NCBI RefSeq assembly: GCF_025465995.1
Contig: NZ_JANLNY010000004.1
Location: forward strand, 496,001 to 560,000
DNA length: 64,000 bases
Direction of reading: 5' to 3'
From: Pseudomonas sp. 5P_3.1_Bac2
GTDB taxonomy: Bacteria > Pseudomonadota > Gammaproteobacteria > Pseudomonadales > Pseudomonadaceae
The notes under the pieces were generated by a model that worked only from the letters and a program-made list of their open reading frames with translations, was not told the origin of the DNA and made no database searches. Shown piece after piece: positions 8,692-16,227 of this stretch. Numbering within the stretch: the stretch's first letter is position 1; the number at the start of each line of letters is the position of its first letter. The position numbers were made by a program, and so were the translations under genes.

Positions 8692-8809
8692 GGCGTAATC
8701 AAGTCGATGGCCAGCGCCAAATCGGTTCGATTTTCGGCATTGGCTTCGCGGCTTGGACCGCCGCTGCAGTTTACCAACCAATGCGGTATCCAAGATTTCG
8801 TTGCCCGCG
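8692..8809 (+). pseudogene. Remnant of a 3-hydroxyacyl-CoA dehydrogenase gene
   Basis: This stretch aligns by eye with 7521-7644 inside the intact FadJ-like gene at roughly 85 percent identity, with about 17 mismatches in 113 aligned bases. Many differences fall at third codon positions, as expected for a once-functional paralogue and not a recent copy. A one-base deletion (near 8718) and a five-base deletion (near 8760) break the frame; together they total six bases. Similarity stops abruptly on both sides. The equivalent protein region is GVLKSVADANIGSIFGIGF onward, near the C-terminus. It is not expressed as a protein. Confidence 0.85.
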
Positions 8810-8868
8810 TCGGACTTCGTGCTGGGTAGTCCGTATTGGAAGGGTTGCTGCATGGCCAGTCGTGATGA

Positions 8869-9705
8869 TCACTTCAACCATTGAGCAAACTGTTCAGCAG
8901 CCCCATCACCTTGCTGGGCCGCGTAATAAATAAGCTGTAGGTGGCGGTCTTCATCAATGGTCAGGCGGGTGTGCTCGAAGCCAATCCGACCAAGGCCAGG
9001 GATATTAAGTTGGCGCAGTTCGCTGCCGGGGCCATGGATGTCTTGCTGCTGCCAGGCGGCTTTGAAGTCAGGCGATAGTTTTTCCAGCTCTTTGATCAGT
9101 GCCGTGATGTCGGGCTCTTTGGTTGCCCGTACGAAGCTGCGGCGAAACTCCGAGAGCATCTGCAACGCCTGCTCGGCCCATGGATCAAACAGGGTCTGCA
9201 TGGCTGGGTCGATAAACAACAAGCGCAGCAGATTGCGCTCACCAGGGGCGCAGTGAGAGAAGTGGAAGAGCTGGTCGGCGGCGGTGTTCCAGGCCAGTAC
9301 ATCCCAGCGCAAGTTGAGCACGTAGCAGGGGTGCTGGCTTAGCTCGCTCATCATGCGGTGAATCAGGGGCGGCACTACGCACCAGGTTTTACCTGGGGTG
9401 GCCGGCGGGCGCTGCTGCGTCAGTAGGTAAAGATAGCGGCGTTCGGCGGCATCCAGTTTGAGCACGCGGGCCAAGCTGTCGAGGAAGTCCGCTGAAACGC
9501 TGATCTCACGGCCTTGTTCCAGCCAGGTGTACCAAGTCAGGCCGACGCCAGCCAGCGCTGCGACTTCTTCGCGGCGCAACCCCGGCGTGCGCCGCCGACC
9601 GCCCGAGGGCAAGCCTACAGCGGCGGGGTCAAGACGCTCACGACGGCTGCGCAGGAATTCACTGAGCTCCTGACGGGTACGCTGCATGCGCGTTGACTCG
9701 GTCAT
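8869..9705 (-). CDS. MmyB-type helix-turn-helix transcriptional regulator
   Basis: A 278-residue regulator with an N-terminal XRE-type helix-turn-helix domain (about residues 8-80, including TPGLRREEVAALAGVGLTWY and LEQGREISVS) and a C-terminal MmyB-like ligand-binding domain (about 105-270). The family resembles regulators thought to sense fatty-acid-like ligands in a PAS-like pocket. The ribosome site ggaggt precedes the ATG at 9705. It is divergently transcribed from the MFS exporter at 9848, the usual arrangement for a regulator controlling its neighbour and itself from the shared 142-base gap. Confidence 0.9.
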   Translation of the reverse strand: MTESTRMQRTRQELSEFLRSRRERLDPAAVGLPSGGRRRTPGLRREEVAALAGVGLTWYTWLEQGREISVSADFLDSLARVLKLDAAERRYLYLLTQQRPPATPGKTWCVVPPLIHRMMSELSQHPCYVLNLRWDVLAWNTAADQLFHFSHCAPGERNLLRLLFIDPAMQTLFDPWAEQALQMLSEFRRSFVRATKEPDITALIKELEKLSPDFKAAWQQQDIHGPGSELRQLNIPGLGRIGFEHTRLTIDEDRHLQLIYYAAQQGDGAAEQFAQWLK

Positions 9706-9847
9706 CCGATTACCTCCAGTAACAGCATAAGCAGTTAAATTGTACTAGTTATAAAGTTTGCCAAGAATGCATGCAGCTGAATAACCCAAGGAAGTCAGCC
9801 CTGGTTTAAATGCCTGTTGCCAGGCATAGGGGCACAAGGAGTTGGCG
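9706..9847. promoter_or_regulatory. Divergent promoter region, MmyB regulator / MFS exporter
   Basis: The 142-base gap is AT-rich in its left half (9735-9765), with ACTAGT inside TTGTACTAGTTATAAAG. This could hold a -10-like element and an operator for the divergent regulator. The exporter's ribosome site aaggag is at 9836-9841. The exact promoters cannot be fixed by eye. Confidence 0.4.
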
Positions 9848-11029
9848 ATGTTGCGTGCAAACTGGACCCCTGTTTACCTGATCGCTCTGGGGGCATTTGC
9901 CCTAGGGATGGCCTCCTATGTCACGGCCGGTCTGCTGCCTTTGATCGTGCGGGACTTTAGCGTGTCACTGGCGCTCGCGGCGCAATTGGTGACGGCATTC
10001 ACCCTGGCTTACGGGTTGGGCTCACCGCTGATCGTCGCTGTGCTGCCGGTGCAGCGTCAGCGTGAAGGATTGCTGATGGCACTGCTGGTGTTCGTCTTGG
10101 CCAATCTGGCCAGTGCGCTGGCGCCCACATTTGCCTGGCTGCTATTCACTCGTGCGGTCGCTGGCGTGGCGGCCGGCGTGTATCTGGCTATGGGCATGGC
10201 GGCCGCCGCCGGGCTTTGTCGTAGTCATCAGCAAGGTAAAGCCATCGCGCTAATCATGGGCGGTATGGCCAGTGGTACGGTCATTGGCGTACCGCTGAGT
10301 TTGTTGTTGGCACAGCACTTGGGTTGGGCGGCGGCAATCTGGTTGGTCGCCATTCTGGGCGGCTTAGCTTGGCTGGGACTTGCCTGGCGCTTGCCCGCGC
10401 TGGCGGCGACTCAGGTGCTGTCACTGCGCAGCAAGCTGCGGCTGCTGGGCGATGTTCAGGTGCTCTCGATCCTTCTGGTATCTCTGCTGGCGGCCGTGGC
10501 CAGCCTGGGCATGTACACCTTTATCACGCCATTACTGGCAGAGCAGGGCCACGGCCTGTTGCCCGTTGCGGTTTATCTGTGGGTATGGGGCATTGGTGGT
10601 GTGCTGGGCAGTTTTCTGATTGGGTCGTTGGTAGACCGCTACCCAGGTTCGCAGCTCACCCTGGGGATTTTGTTGCTGCTGGGCCTGTCTTTGCTCCTGC
10701 TGCCGCTGGCCGCACAGTTTGGCGCCTGGTTGCTAATGCTCCCGATAGCGGTATGGGGCGCGGTGGGCTGGGCGCTTCAGGTGCCACAGAACCAGGCGCT
10801 GCTTAATGCGCGAACGCAGCAAGGCGACGGTCATGTAGCGCTGGCATTAAATGAGTCGGCGCTTTATCTGGGCAGCGCCATCGGTGCCGCTTTGGGCGGT
10901 TTGCATATGTTGCAAGGCGGTAGCGCCTGGCTATTAGCCGTTGTCGCAGGCGCAGTGGCGCTGCTAGGGGCGTTGGTGCTATGGGGTGGTCTATTCAAGC
11001 GTAAACGCTCAAGCCAAGTTAAACCTTGA
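9848..11029 (+). CDS. MFS efflux transporter (DHA-type)
   Basis: A 393-residue, 12-helix major facilitator protein. The N-terminal pattern (ALGMASYVTAGLLPLIVRDF, then the VTAFTLAYGLGSPL helix) is that of drug:H+ antiporter 1 transporters such as AraJ or purine and chloramphenicol exporters. Start at ATG 9848 is chosen over the in-frame TTG at 9842 because aaggag ends at 9841 and would touch the TTG. It is divergent from an MmyB-type regulator that probably controls it. The substrate is unknown; efflux of a small molecule is inferred from the family. Confidence 0.9.
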   Translation: MLRANWTPVYLIALGAFALGMASYVTAGLLPLIVRDFSVSLALAAQLVTAFTLAYGLGSPLIVAVLPVQRQREGLLMALLVFVLANLASALAPTFAWLLFTRAVAGVAAGVYLAMGMAAAAGLCRSHQQGKAIALIMGGMASGTVIGVPLSLLLAQHLGWAAAIWLVAILGGLAWLGLAWRLPALAATQVLSLRSKLRLLGDVQVLSILLVSLLAAVASLGMYTFITPLLAEQGHGLLPVAVYLWVWGIGGVLGSFLIGSLVDRYPGSQLTLGILLLLGLSLLLLPLAAQFGAWLLMLPIAVWGAVGWALQVPQNQALLNARTQQGDGHVALALNESALYLGSAIGAALGGLHMLQGGSAWLLAVVAGAVALLGALVLWGGLFKRKRSSQVKP

Positions 11030-11055
11030 GTCGTGTGGGCGGGGGCTGCTTAACA

Positions 11056-11104
11056 TTAGTCTCTTCCCCCAGGGCGGTAATCCCACCTTGGGGGAAGAGG
11101 CTAA
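11056..11104. terminator. Long hairpin between convergent genes
   Basis: Sixteen-base arms (11056-11071 and 11089-11104, TTAGTCTCTTCCCCCA against TGGGGGAAGAGGCTAA) pair with a single T-G wobble around a 17-base loop. No T-run follows on either strand. It lies between the MFS gene and the convergent NTF2-like gene, so it probably ends or stabilises transcripts there. Confidence 0.55.
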
Positions 11105-11210
11105 GTGCGTGGTACTTATCGATGCAAGCGCGGCCGAACAGGCGCAGAAACAGAGTGACCAAGGACTGTGGTGAACCTGCTGTCATAGCCCTTGACTCAG
11201 CTTGAGCCGC

Positions 11211-11627
11211 TTACAGAGCAGGTGTAAGGGGCTCTTTAGCTACCACGTTCTGCTCAGGGTTTTGCGAAAACATATAGGTTTTAATTTTCCAATCCGCAGC
11301 CGTTTTTTCCAAGATAAACACTTCGCGGAAATAGGTTTTCAGCACAGCACCGCTGGTTTTGTCCAAGATGTCGGCGGGTTCTTCACAGCGCACCACGGCG
11401 ACATCTTGATAGACCTGCTCGGACAGCACCTGCAACTCCCCGTTAATAGCAATGCTGGCGAAGGTGTGCTCATAGAACTGCCTGATATTGGCAGTACCAG
11501 CCAGGCTGGCTAAACCATCGGGGATAATTTCAGCATCAGTCGTATAGAGCTCTAAGATTTCGCTTAGATTGGCCTTCTTTAAATGAAGGCCATAGCGCTT
11601 GACCAATTCGCCAGGTGTCGGGTGCAT
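11211..11627 (-). CDS. NTF2-like / SnoaL-fold protein
   Basis: A 138-residue protein of the nuclear transport factor 2-like superfamily. An N-terminal helix pair (HPTPGELVKRYGLHLKKAN, LSEILELYTTDAEIIPDG) is followed by a curved sheet ending VFILEKTAADWKIKTYMFS. Such proteins are either ketosteroid-isomerase-like enzymes or binding proteins. No signal peptide is present. A gaggt site precedes the start. It is the last of three leftward genes (pirin, DoxX, NTF2-like); the gap to doxX is only 15 bases, so the two are co-transcribed. Substrate unknown. Confidence 0.8.
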   Translation of the reverse strand: MHPTPGELVKRYGLHLKKANLSEILELYTTDAEIIPDGLASLAGTANIRQFYEHTFASIAINGELQVLSEQVYQDVAVVRCEEPADILDKTSGAVLKTYFREVFILEKTAADWKIKTYMFSQNPEQNVVAKEPLTPAL

Positions 11628-11642
11628 GGCTGCTACCTCGCT

Positions 11643-12053
11643 TTATTTGTTTTTAATCCATTCATCGATGCTGTATTTGCCCGGACCTGAGGCGAAAATT
11701 AACAGCAGGCCGCCGGCGATCGCGATGTTTTTATCGAACATTAACGATGTGAGCATTTTCATTTCTTGCGGCACGGCCCAGTAGTTGTGGAACAGCACGG
11801 CTGTGGCGACGGTGAACAACGCCAGGATCAATGCAGACCATTTGGTTTTAAAGCCAACTAAGAAGGCGAACGTGACAAATATCTCAATGATTATCGCTGC
11901 CAGCGCACTTAAAGTTGGGAAGGGAAGATTTTGTGAGGCGATATAGCCAATGGTCTGGTTAAAGTTGAGCAGCTTGCTAAATCCCGAAGGGATAAACATG
12001 TAGGCAATCAGTAAGCGGCCCAGTGGAGCGAGGTAGGCGAGTGGGGTTGTCAT
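11643..12053 (-). CDS. DoxX family membrane protein
   Basis: A 136-residue inner-membrane protein with four predicted helices. The family signature LLIAYMFIPSGFSKLLNF comes at the start, with FVTFAFLVGFKTKWSALIL in the third helix. DoxX/DoxD-like proteins were named for a thiosulfate:quinone oxidoreductase subunit, but most bacterial members are uncharacterised and often linked to redox or thiol stress. The ribosome site ggaag lies upstream of the ATG. It is co-oriented with the pirin gene, from which it is separated by a perfect 12-bp hairpin, and with the NTF2-like gene 15 bases downstream. Confidence 0.88.
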   Translation of the reverse strand: MTTPLAYLAPLGRLLIAYMFIPSGFSKLLNFNQTIGYIASQNLPFPTLSALAAIIIEIFVTFAFLVGFKTKWSALILALFTVATAVLFHNYWAVPQEMKMLTSLMFDKNIAIAGGLLLIFASGPGKYSIDEWIKNK

Positions 12054-12128
12054 GATTGATCTTCCAAGTTGACAGTTGATGGTTTGGTTATTGAATTGAC
12101 TGGTGTTGAGCTGTGCTTAGGGCGTAAT

Positions 12129-12161
12129 GGCTTGGCGCAGCGAAACGCTCTGCGCCAAGCC
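12129..12161 (-). terminator. Hairpin between pirin and DoxX genes
   Basis: Perfect 12-bp arms (12129-12140 GGCTTGGCGCAG; 12150-12161 CTGCGCCAAGCC) enclose a 9-base loop just downstream of the leftward pirin stop. There is no T-run, so it may act as an attenuator, processing site or 3' stabiliser and not as a full terminator. Confidence 0.55.
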
Positions 12162-12167
12162 TATGTA

Positions 12168-13058
12168 TCAGCGCCATACCGGAATGGTTCCGGAAGGGGT
12201 GCGCCGATCTCCCGCGTCCCTCAGGGTGCGGCCTAGTTCAGCAATACGGCGTTCACCTAGCTCAAGGGCTTGGGCCGAGGTATGCACTGAATAGCTGCCG
12301 AGGTGCAGTGGGTAGGCATGTGGCACGGCTGAGCCGAGCACAAACACGGCAGCCTCCTTGCCACGGTTTTCGAAAACGATGGGGGCTTCGCCAGGGGCAA
12401 AAACCGCCATCTGTCCTGCTGTCACAGGTGTGCCCGCATCAAGTGTGCCCTGCGCCAGAGCGAGCCAAGCCACACTGTGGCCAAGCGGCGGTTGGTATTT
12501 CCAACGTTCTCCGGGAGCTAAGGTAACCAACAGATAGTTGATGCCTTCCGGTGCCGGTACGGGGCTTTTGACACTGGCATAACGACCAATGATGAGATGG
12601 GCAGGACCAGTTTGCGGTACCGATTTGGCTTCGAGGTATTGGCTCTCCGGCTCGCTGTTTTCAAGTTCCGCCGGTAACGCCAGCCACAGTTGGAAGCCGC
12701 GAATGCGCGGCACATTCTCGACGAGCATTTCCTTGCCGTGCCAAACCCCGGCACCTGCTTTAAGCCACTCAACGCCGCCGTAGCTGATCGTGCCAGTGCC
12801 CGACTCCGGTACGTCAAAGCGCATCGCGCCGTCGACCAATACCGTTACTGTGGCCAGCCCCGAGTGAGGGTGTAGCGGCATGCCGCTTAGTGCCGGGACA
12901 GATGGGCCACTGACATCAAACAGATCCAAAAAGACAAAGGGCTTAACGATTTGCCCTAGATCAGAGGGACTCATTAACCGGGTTATCGGACCGTGTTTAA
13001 GCCCTTTGGTGATATGGATAATGGGTCTAGCAGTCAGGGCGGTGGAGTGAATAGTCAT
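12168..13058 (-). CDS. Pirin family bicupin protein
   Basis: A 296-residue bicupin. The N-terminal cupin carries the metal-binding signature in LHPHSGLATVTVLVDG, matching the HPHRG-type iron-binding motif of pirins, with the second histidine-containing strand near HGKEML. The C-terminal pirin domain spans about residues 170-280. Bacterial pirins include quercetinases and modulators of central metabolism; the substrate here is unknown. An aaggaa ribosome site supports the ATG at 13058. It heads a leftward group with DoxX and an NTF2-like protein and is divergent from a LysR regulator, which is the probable regulator. Confidence 0.9.
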   Translation of the reverse strand: MTIHSTALTARPIIHITKGLKHGPITRLMSPSDLGQIVKPFVFLDLFDVSGPSVPALSGMPLHPHSGLATVTVLVDGAMRFDVPESGTGTISYGGVEWLKAGAGVWHGKEMLVENVPRIRGFQLWLALPAELENSEPESQYLEAKSVPQTGPAHLIIGRYASVKSPVPAPEGINYLLVTLAPGERWKYQPPLGHSVAWLALAQGTLDAGTPVTAGQMAVFAPGEAPIVFENRGKEAAVFVLGSAVPHAYPLHLGSYSVHTSAQALELGERRIAELGRTLRDAGDRRTPSGTIPVWR

Positions 13059-13598
13059 CAGGCTGTTCCTTAATCTATGGGTGATTTTGCCAACACCCTG
13101 TTTAAATTCAGACTTGCACTCGCCAATCAGTTATGTAGCAAAACTTGCGTGTTGGGTTGAGCGTTGTCTGACAAATATGTTTGGTTGTAAGTCATTTAAA
13201 TAGCCATCGAGTGTTGCTGGTGATGGGCTATTGGCAGTGCTGCTGCCTGTCTTCGTGGTGATGCAGGAAGTTAAGCTCCAGTGCTGCAATAAGAAAAACT
13301 TCCGGAGCTTGAGTTAATTAAAATCTGCGCCAGCGCAAAATAAGTGCGGCGTTTATTTTGATTGGCTCTACGGTTGTATTGAGCTTGGTTTTGTCCAACA
13401 TTTATTGCTGGTAGTTACTAAAAGAACTAGCAATCTCAGCAAGCTTTCCTATACCCGTTACGCCATTGCTTGGACTCTTTGCGTAACTGATCGAATCAGT
13501 GTTTTGAAACCTCAGGCAAATACAGATTACCGTTGCGCAATCTGCTGTGATAGCGTCAGGAAATGTCTTGCTGTGTCGCAGAATGTGGAACGCCAACA
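13059..13598. promoter_or_regulatory. Long divergent intergenic region, pirin / LysR regulator
   Basis: This 540-base gap is visibly more AT-rich than its surroundings. It should hold the promoters of the pirin group (left) and the LysR gene (right). Imperfect inverted repeats are seen near 13200-13231 (ATAGCCATC against GATGGGCTAT) and around 13275-13312 (AAGCTCC against GGAGCTT). TGACAAAT...TTGTAAGTCA near 13170-13194 is a loose dyad that a LysR protein could use. Frames of 60-70 codons are present, but none has a ribosome site or family signature. No gene is called. Confidence 0.45.
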
Positions 13599-14462
13599 AT
13601 GAATATTGAGGATTTGCAGACATTTGTCGCTGTCGCTGATGCTGGCGGTGTATCGCCCGCCGCCCGCAGGCTTGGGGTGTCTAAGTCGATTGTGAGTCGC
13701 AGGCTGATGCGCCTGGAGGCTGAGCTTGAGGTGCAGTTGCTGGCCCGCAATACTCGCGGCGCCTCGCTGACTGAGGCTGGCGTGACGTTTCGCGACCATG
13801 CGGCACGGGCCTGCGCTGAGATCGACAGCGCCCGGGAGGCCATTTTGCCCGATGGTGACCTGCGCGGACGGATGCGCATTGCCGCGCCGCTGTCCTTTGG
13901 TTCTACCCATCTGGCGCCGGTCTTCGCCGAGTTAGCGCGCCGCCATCCGCAGCTCCAGGTGCATGTGTCCTATGGCGATGGCATCGTTGATATCGTTGCC
14001 AAAGGCTTTGATTGCGCGGTGCGAGTCGGCTCCTTGGCCGATTCCAACTTGATCGCGCGGCGCATCGCCCCGCTAGGGGGCAACTATGTCGCCAGCCCGG
14101 AGTACATCCGCCAGCATGGCAACCCAGAGACCCCCGAAGAGCTGTTGACCCATCAAGTGCTGATGCAAGGTACGGAAGCATGGCCGCTGTTCGATGGCAC
14201 TAAGGTTATCCATGTGCATCCCCAGGGCCGTTTTAAGGCGGATAACGGCGTGGCGCTGACGGTGGCCGCCTTGGCCGGATTGGGCATCGCGGCATTGCCG
14301 GACTTTCTGATTACGGAGCATTTGGCTTCGGGGGCGCTGGTACCGGTTTTACGCAATTACAGCTTTCCCGATGGCGGTATCTACGTGGTACGTCCACCGG
14401 GCCAGCACCCCGCACGCAAGGTGCGAGTGCTCACTGAGCTCTTGATCGAATACTTTGGATAA
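13599..14462 (+). CDS. LysR-type transcriptional regulator
   Basis: A 287-residue LysR protein with an N-terminal winged helix (residues 1-60, NIEDLQTFVAVADAGGVSPA and LGVSKSIVSRRL) and a periplasmic-binding-like effector domain (about 90-287). The start at 13599 fits the universal LysR N-terminus; the frame opens 12 codons earlier without support. It is divergent from the pirin/DoxX/NTF2-like group and is probably its regulator. The RMRIAAPLSFGSTHLAP segment is typical of the aromatic- and aldehyde-responsive branch common in Pseudomonas. The effector is unknown. Confidence 0.92.
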   Translation: MNIEDLQTFVAVADAGGVSPAARRLGVSKSIVSRRLMRLEAELEVQLLARNTRGASLTEAGVTFRDHAARACAEIDSAREAILPDGDLRGRMRIAAPLSFGSTHLAPVFAELARRHPQLQVHVSYGDGIVDIVAKGFDCAVRVGSLADSNLIARRIAPLGGNYVASPEYIRQHGNPETPEELLTHQVLMQGTEAWPLFDGTKVIHVHPQGRFKADNGVALTVAALAGLGIAALPDFLITEHLASGALVPVLRNYSFPDGGIYVVRPPGQHPARKVRVLTELLIEYFG

Positions 14463-14670
14463 GAGTGGCTGCTGCGCGTGTTGATCGAGCGGCTAGAGCG
14501 GGCTTGGATTAACGCGCCTGTTTGCACGGGCGTTCGGCTCGCGGCGCAGGCACCGTTTGTACGGCCAGGCTAGATAATAGAGGTAGTGGGCATGAGTGCA
14601 TGCTAAGCCGCGCTTGGAGTCTGGGTCCCAAGCTTTAGGGGCACTGCTTGGCGGCTACCTGGCGAGGGCA

Positions 14671-14718
14671 GCGACAAACTTATTCTGTTGTACTGCTTAA
14701 ACAGAATAAGTTTGTCGC
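14671..14718. repeat. Perfect 19-bp inverted repeat
   Basis: The left arm GCGACAAACTTATTCTGTT (14671-14689) and its exact complement (14700-14718) flank a 10-base spacer. No flanking target duplication or T-run is seen. It ends 8 bases before the stop codon of the leftward small gene at 14727. It could be a short palindromic mobile remnant, a 3' stabiliser or an operator. I find no second copy in the window. Confidence 0.85.
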
Positions 14719-14726
14719 TAATACGC

Positions 14727-14927
14727 TCAGTGGTTCAGGTGACAGCGTTTGACGAATTGCTCAATAGCGTTGCGTTCGCCGGCTTGGGTCGGGATCGACA
14801 CAGTGGCGACGCTGCCGTCATTGAGGTGGATAGCCGCCTCCGACTCAAACTGCAGCCCTGCTGGAGCCGCCGTGGCGTGGGTGACGCCGTAGACATTCGC
14901 TTGGCTCAATAACTGCTTGAGACTCAT
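14727..14927 (-). CDS. Small hypothetical protein (66 aa)
   Basis: A 66-residue soluble protein, not recognised. It begins MSLKQLLSQANVYG and contains a beta-rich centre (QFESEAAIHLNDGSVATVSI) and a helical tail (AIEQFVKRC). A textbook ribosome site (aaggag, 8 bases before ATG) argues strongly that it is translated. It lies 18 bases downstream of another tiny gene in the same direction, forming a two-gene unit, and is followed by the perfect 19-bp palindrome. Function unknown. Confidence 0.75.
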   Translation of the reverse strand: MSLKQLLSQANVYGVTHATAAPAGLQFESEAAIHLNDGSVATVSIPTQAGERNAIEQFVKRCHLNH

Positions 14928-14945
14928 GGCGATTCTCCTTGAGGC

Positions 14946-15107
14946 TTATTTGCTCGATGGTTCAGGGTTTTTCAGGCTAGCGTTTTGCACTTGCAGAGTT
15001 GGCGTTTGTGCCGCTTTGCTGGAGCTGCTGGGCGCGTAGTTGTAGTGGCTGTTGGTGTAGTAGGTGGAGGCGGTGGCAAGGCTGGCGATAAAAGCGAAAT
15101 TAGTCAT
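14946..15107 (-). CDS. Very small hypothetical protein (53 aa), Ser/Tyr/Asn-rich
   Basis: A 53-residue ORF begins MTNFAFIASLATASTYYTNS and is rich in Ser, Thr, Ala, Tyr and Asn, with only four lysines and one glutamate as charged residues. The first 16 residues are mildly hydrophobic. A gagga ribosome site lies 6 bases before the ATG. It is the first gene of a leftward pair with the 66-residue ORF, 18 bases apart. Not recognised; the composition suggests an unstructured or surface-exposed peptide. Its reality rests on the ribosome site and the tandem arrangement. Confidence 0.6.
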   Translation of the reverse strand: MTNFAFIASLATASTYYTNSHYNYAPSSSSKAAQTPTLQVQNASLKNPEPSSK

Positions 15108-15193
15108 GATTGAGTTCCTCTGTGAGCAAGGGCGCAGTGCCCGTTGACCAAATACTCTGCCCGTCAGCTGTCTTACAGAAGTGAAAGGGGCTT

Positions 15194-15358
15194 ATGGTGA
15201 CTATCAAGCTCACTGATATTGACCAGCGGTCGCTCAACATGGCGCTTTGTCGCTTGCCTTGCAGGGCTCAAGCAGGCACGCTGCCCCCATATTCCCCCGC
15301 ACCTTGCGCCAGAGGTAACCGCCGTTATGCCGTTGCAGATATGCATCCTGGAAACTGA
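15194..15358 (+). CDS. Possible 54-codon upstream ORF
   Basis: This ORF begins MVTIKLTDIDQRS and has a good ribosome site (aaagggg, 5 bases before ATG). It runs 32 bases into the downstream amidotransferase gene in a different frame. It might be a leader that couples translation, or a chance frame. No family is recognised. Confidence 0.2.
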   Translation: MVTIKLTDIDQRSLNMALCRLPCRAQAGTLPPYSPAPCARGNRRYAVADMHPGN

Positions 15359-16055
15359 TGTACTTCGCCCCGAACTGGTTGATCAGTACGACAGCTATGG
15401 GCAAATGTTCCAGCGCTTGTTTGCCCGTCAGCCGATTGCCGCCGAGTTCAAAAAGTACAACGTCATGCAAGGTGACTATCCGCCGGCCAGCGAACGTTAC
15501 GATGCCTATCTTGTGACCGGCAGCAAAGCCGATTCCTTTGGTCCCGAGCTGTGGATTCAAAACCTCAAAGCCTATCTGCTGGAGCTGTACCAGCGCGGTG
15601 AGAAGCTGCTCGGCGTATGTTTTGGCCATCAGCTTTTGGCTTTGCTTCTCGGTGGTCATACCGAGCGTGCCGCTAAGGGCTGGGGCGTGGGTATTCATCA
15701 CTATGAATTAGCCAACAAGCCCGCTTGGCTGAGCCCGGAGCTGTCTGATCTGACCTTGCTGATCAGTCATCAGGACCAAGTGACCAAACTGCCGGATAAC
15801 GCCACCCTGCTGGCGCGCAGTGAGTTCTGCCCGATTGCCTCTTACTACATCGGTGATCAGGTTCTGTGCTTCCAGGGGCACCCTGAGTTTGAGCCGAGCT
15901 ATTCCAAGGCCTTACTCGATGCCCGTCAGCAACATATTGGCGAGCCGGCCTACAGCAAGGCGGTGGATAGCCTGCACCAGGCTCACCAAGGCCTCATCGT
16001 AGCGGAATGGATAATGCGTTTTGTGGCGCAGGGGCGCAGTGGATTGGCCCACTAG
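15327..16055 (+). CDS. Class I glutamine amidotransferase (GMP synthase-like)
   Basis: A 242-residue stand-alone class I glutamine amidotransferase with the nucleophile Cys98 in LGVCFGHQ and the pair His185/Glu187 in QGHPEFEP, all intact. Such proteins release ammonia from glutamine or hydrolyse gamma-glutamyl bonds; relatives include gamma-glutamyl-polyamine and peptide hydrolases. The start at 15327 fits the family N-terminus and has gaggtaa upstream; the frame is open to 15219. No synthetase partner lies nearby, so a self-contained gamma-glutamyl hydrolase is more likely than a biosynthetic subunit (inference). A hairpin follows. Confidence 0.85.
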   Translation: MPLQICILETDVLRPELVDQYDSYGQMFQRLFARQPIAAEFKKYNVMQGDYPPASERYDAYLVTGSKADSFGPELWIQNLKAYLLELYQRGEKLLGVCFGHQLLALLLGGHTERAAKGWGVGIHHYELANKPAWLSPELSDLTLLISHQDQVTKLPDNATLLARSEFCPIASYYIGDQVLCFQGHPEFEPSYSKALLDARQQHIGEPAYSKAVDSLHQAHQGLIVAEWIMRFVAQGRSGLAH

Positions 16056-16081
16056 CCAGAGCCAACTTTTAAGCCCTATCG

Positions 16082-16114
16082 ACACCCCGCCCAGCATGCT
16101 CGGCGGGGTGTTTG
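16082..16114 (+). terminator. Probable terminator after the amidotransferase gene
   Basis: Perfect 10-bp arms ACACCCCGCC (16082-16091) and GGCGGGGTGT (16102-16111) enclose a 10-base loop. They are followed by a short, weak T-rich stretch (tttgcatt), 26 bases after the stop. Confidence 0.7.
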
Positions 16115-16227
16115 CATTGCAGCGGCCGATGACTGATTGGGTCAATTGCGGCGAGCGCATGGGTCATTGAGGCTGGTGCATGCCCGGGCCTAACCTGCGG
16201 GTCGATTCCAGCCAAGGACGTACTGCC

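Larger units (their letters stand above)
8453..8868. other. Gene-free gap holding a hairpin and a gene remnant
   Basis: No intact gene is seen in these 416 bases, which lie between convergent genes. The gap contains a perfect 10-bp hairpin (8567-8598) and a decayed fragment of a 3-hydroxyacyl-CoA dehydrogenase gene (8692-8809), both listed separately. Confidence 0.7.

Noticed and set aside
13405..13602. A 65-codon frame ending at the LysR start, and the opposite frame 13402-13623
   Set aside because: No ribosome site, no motif, and the region is better explained as a divergent promoter.
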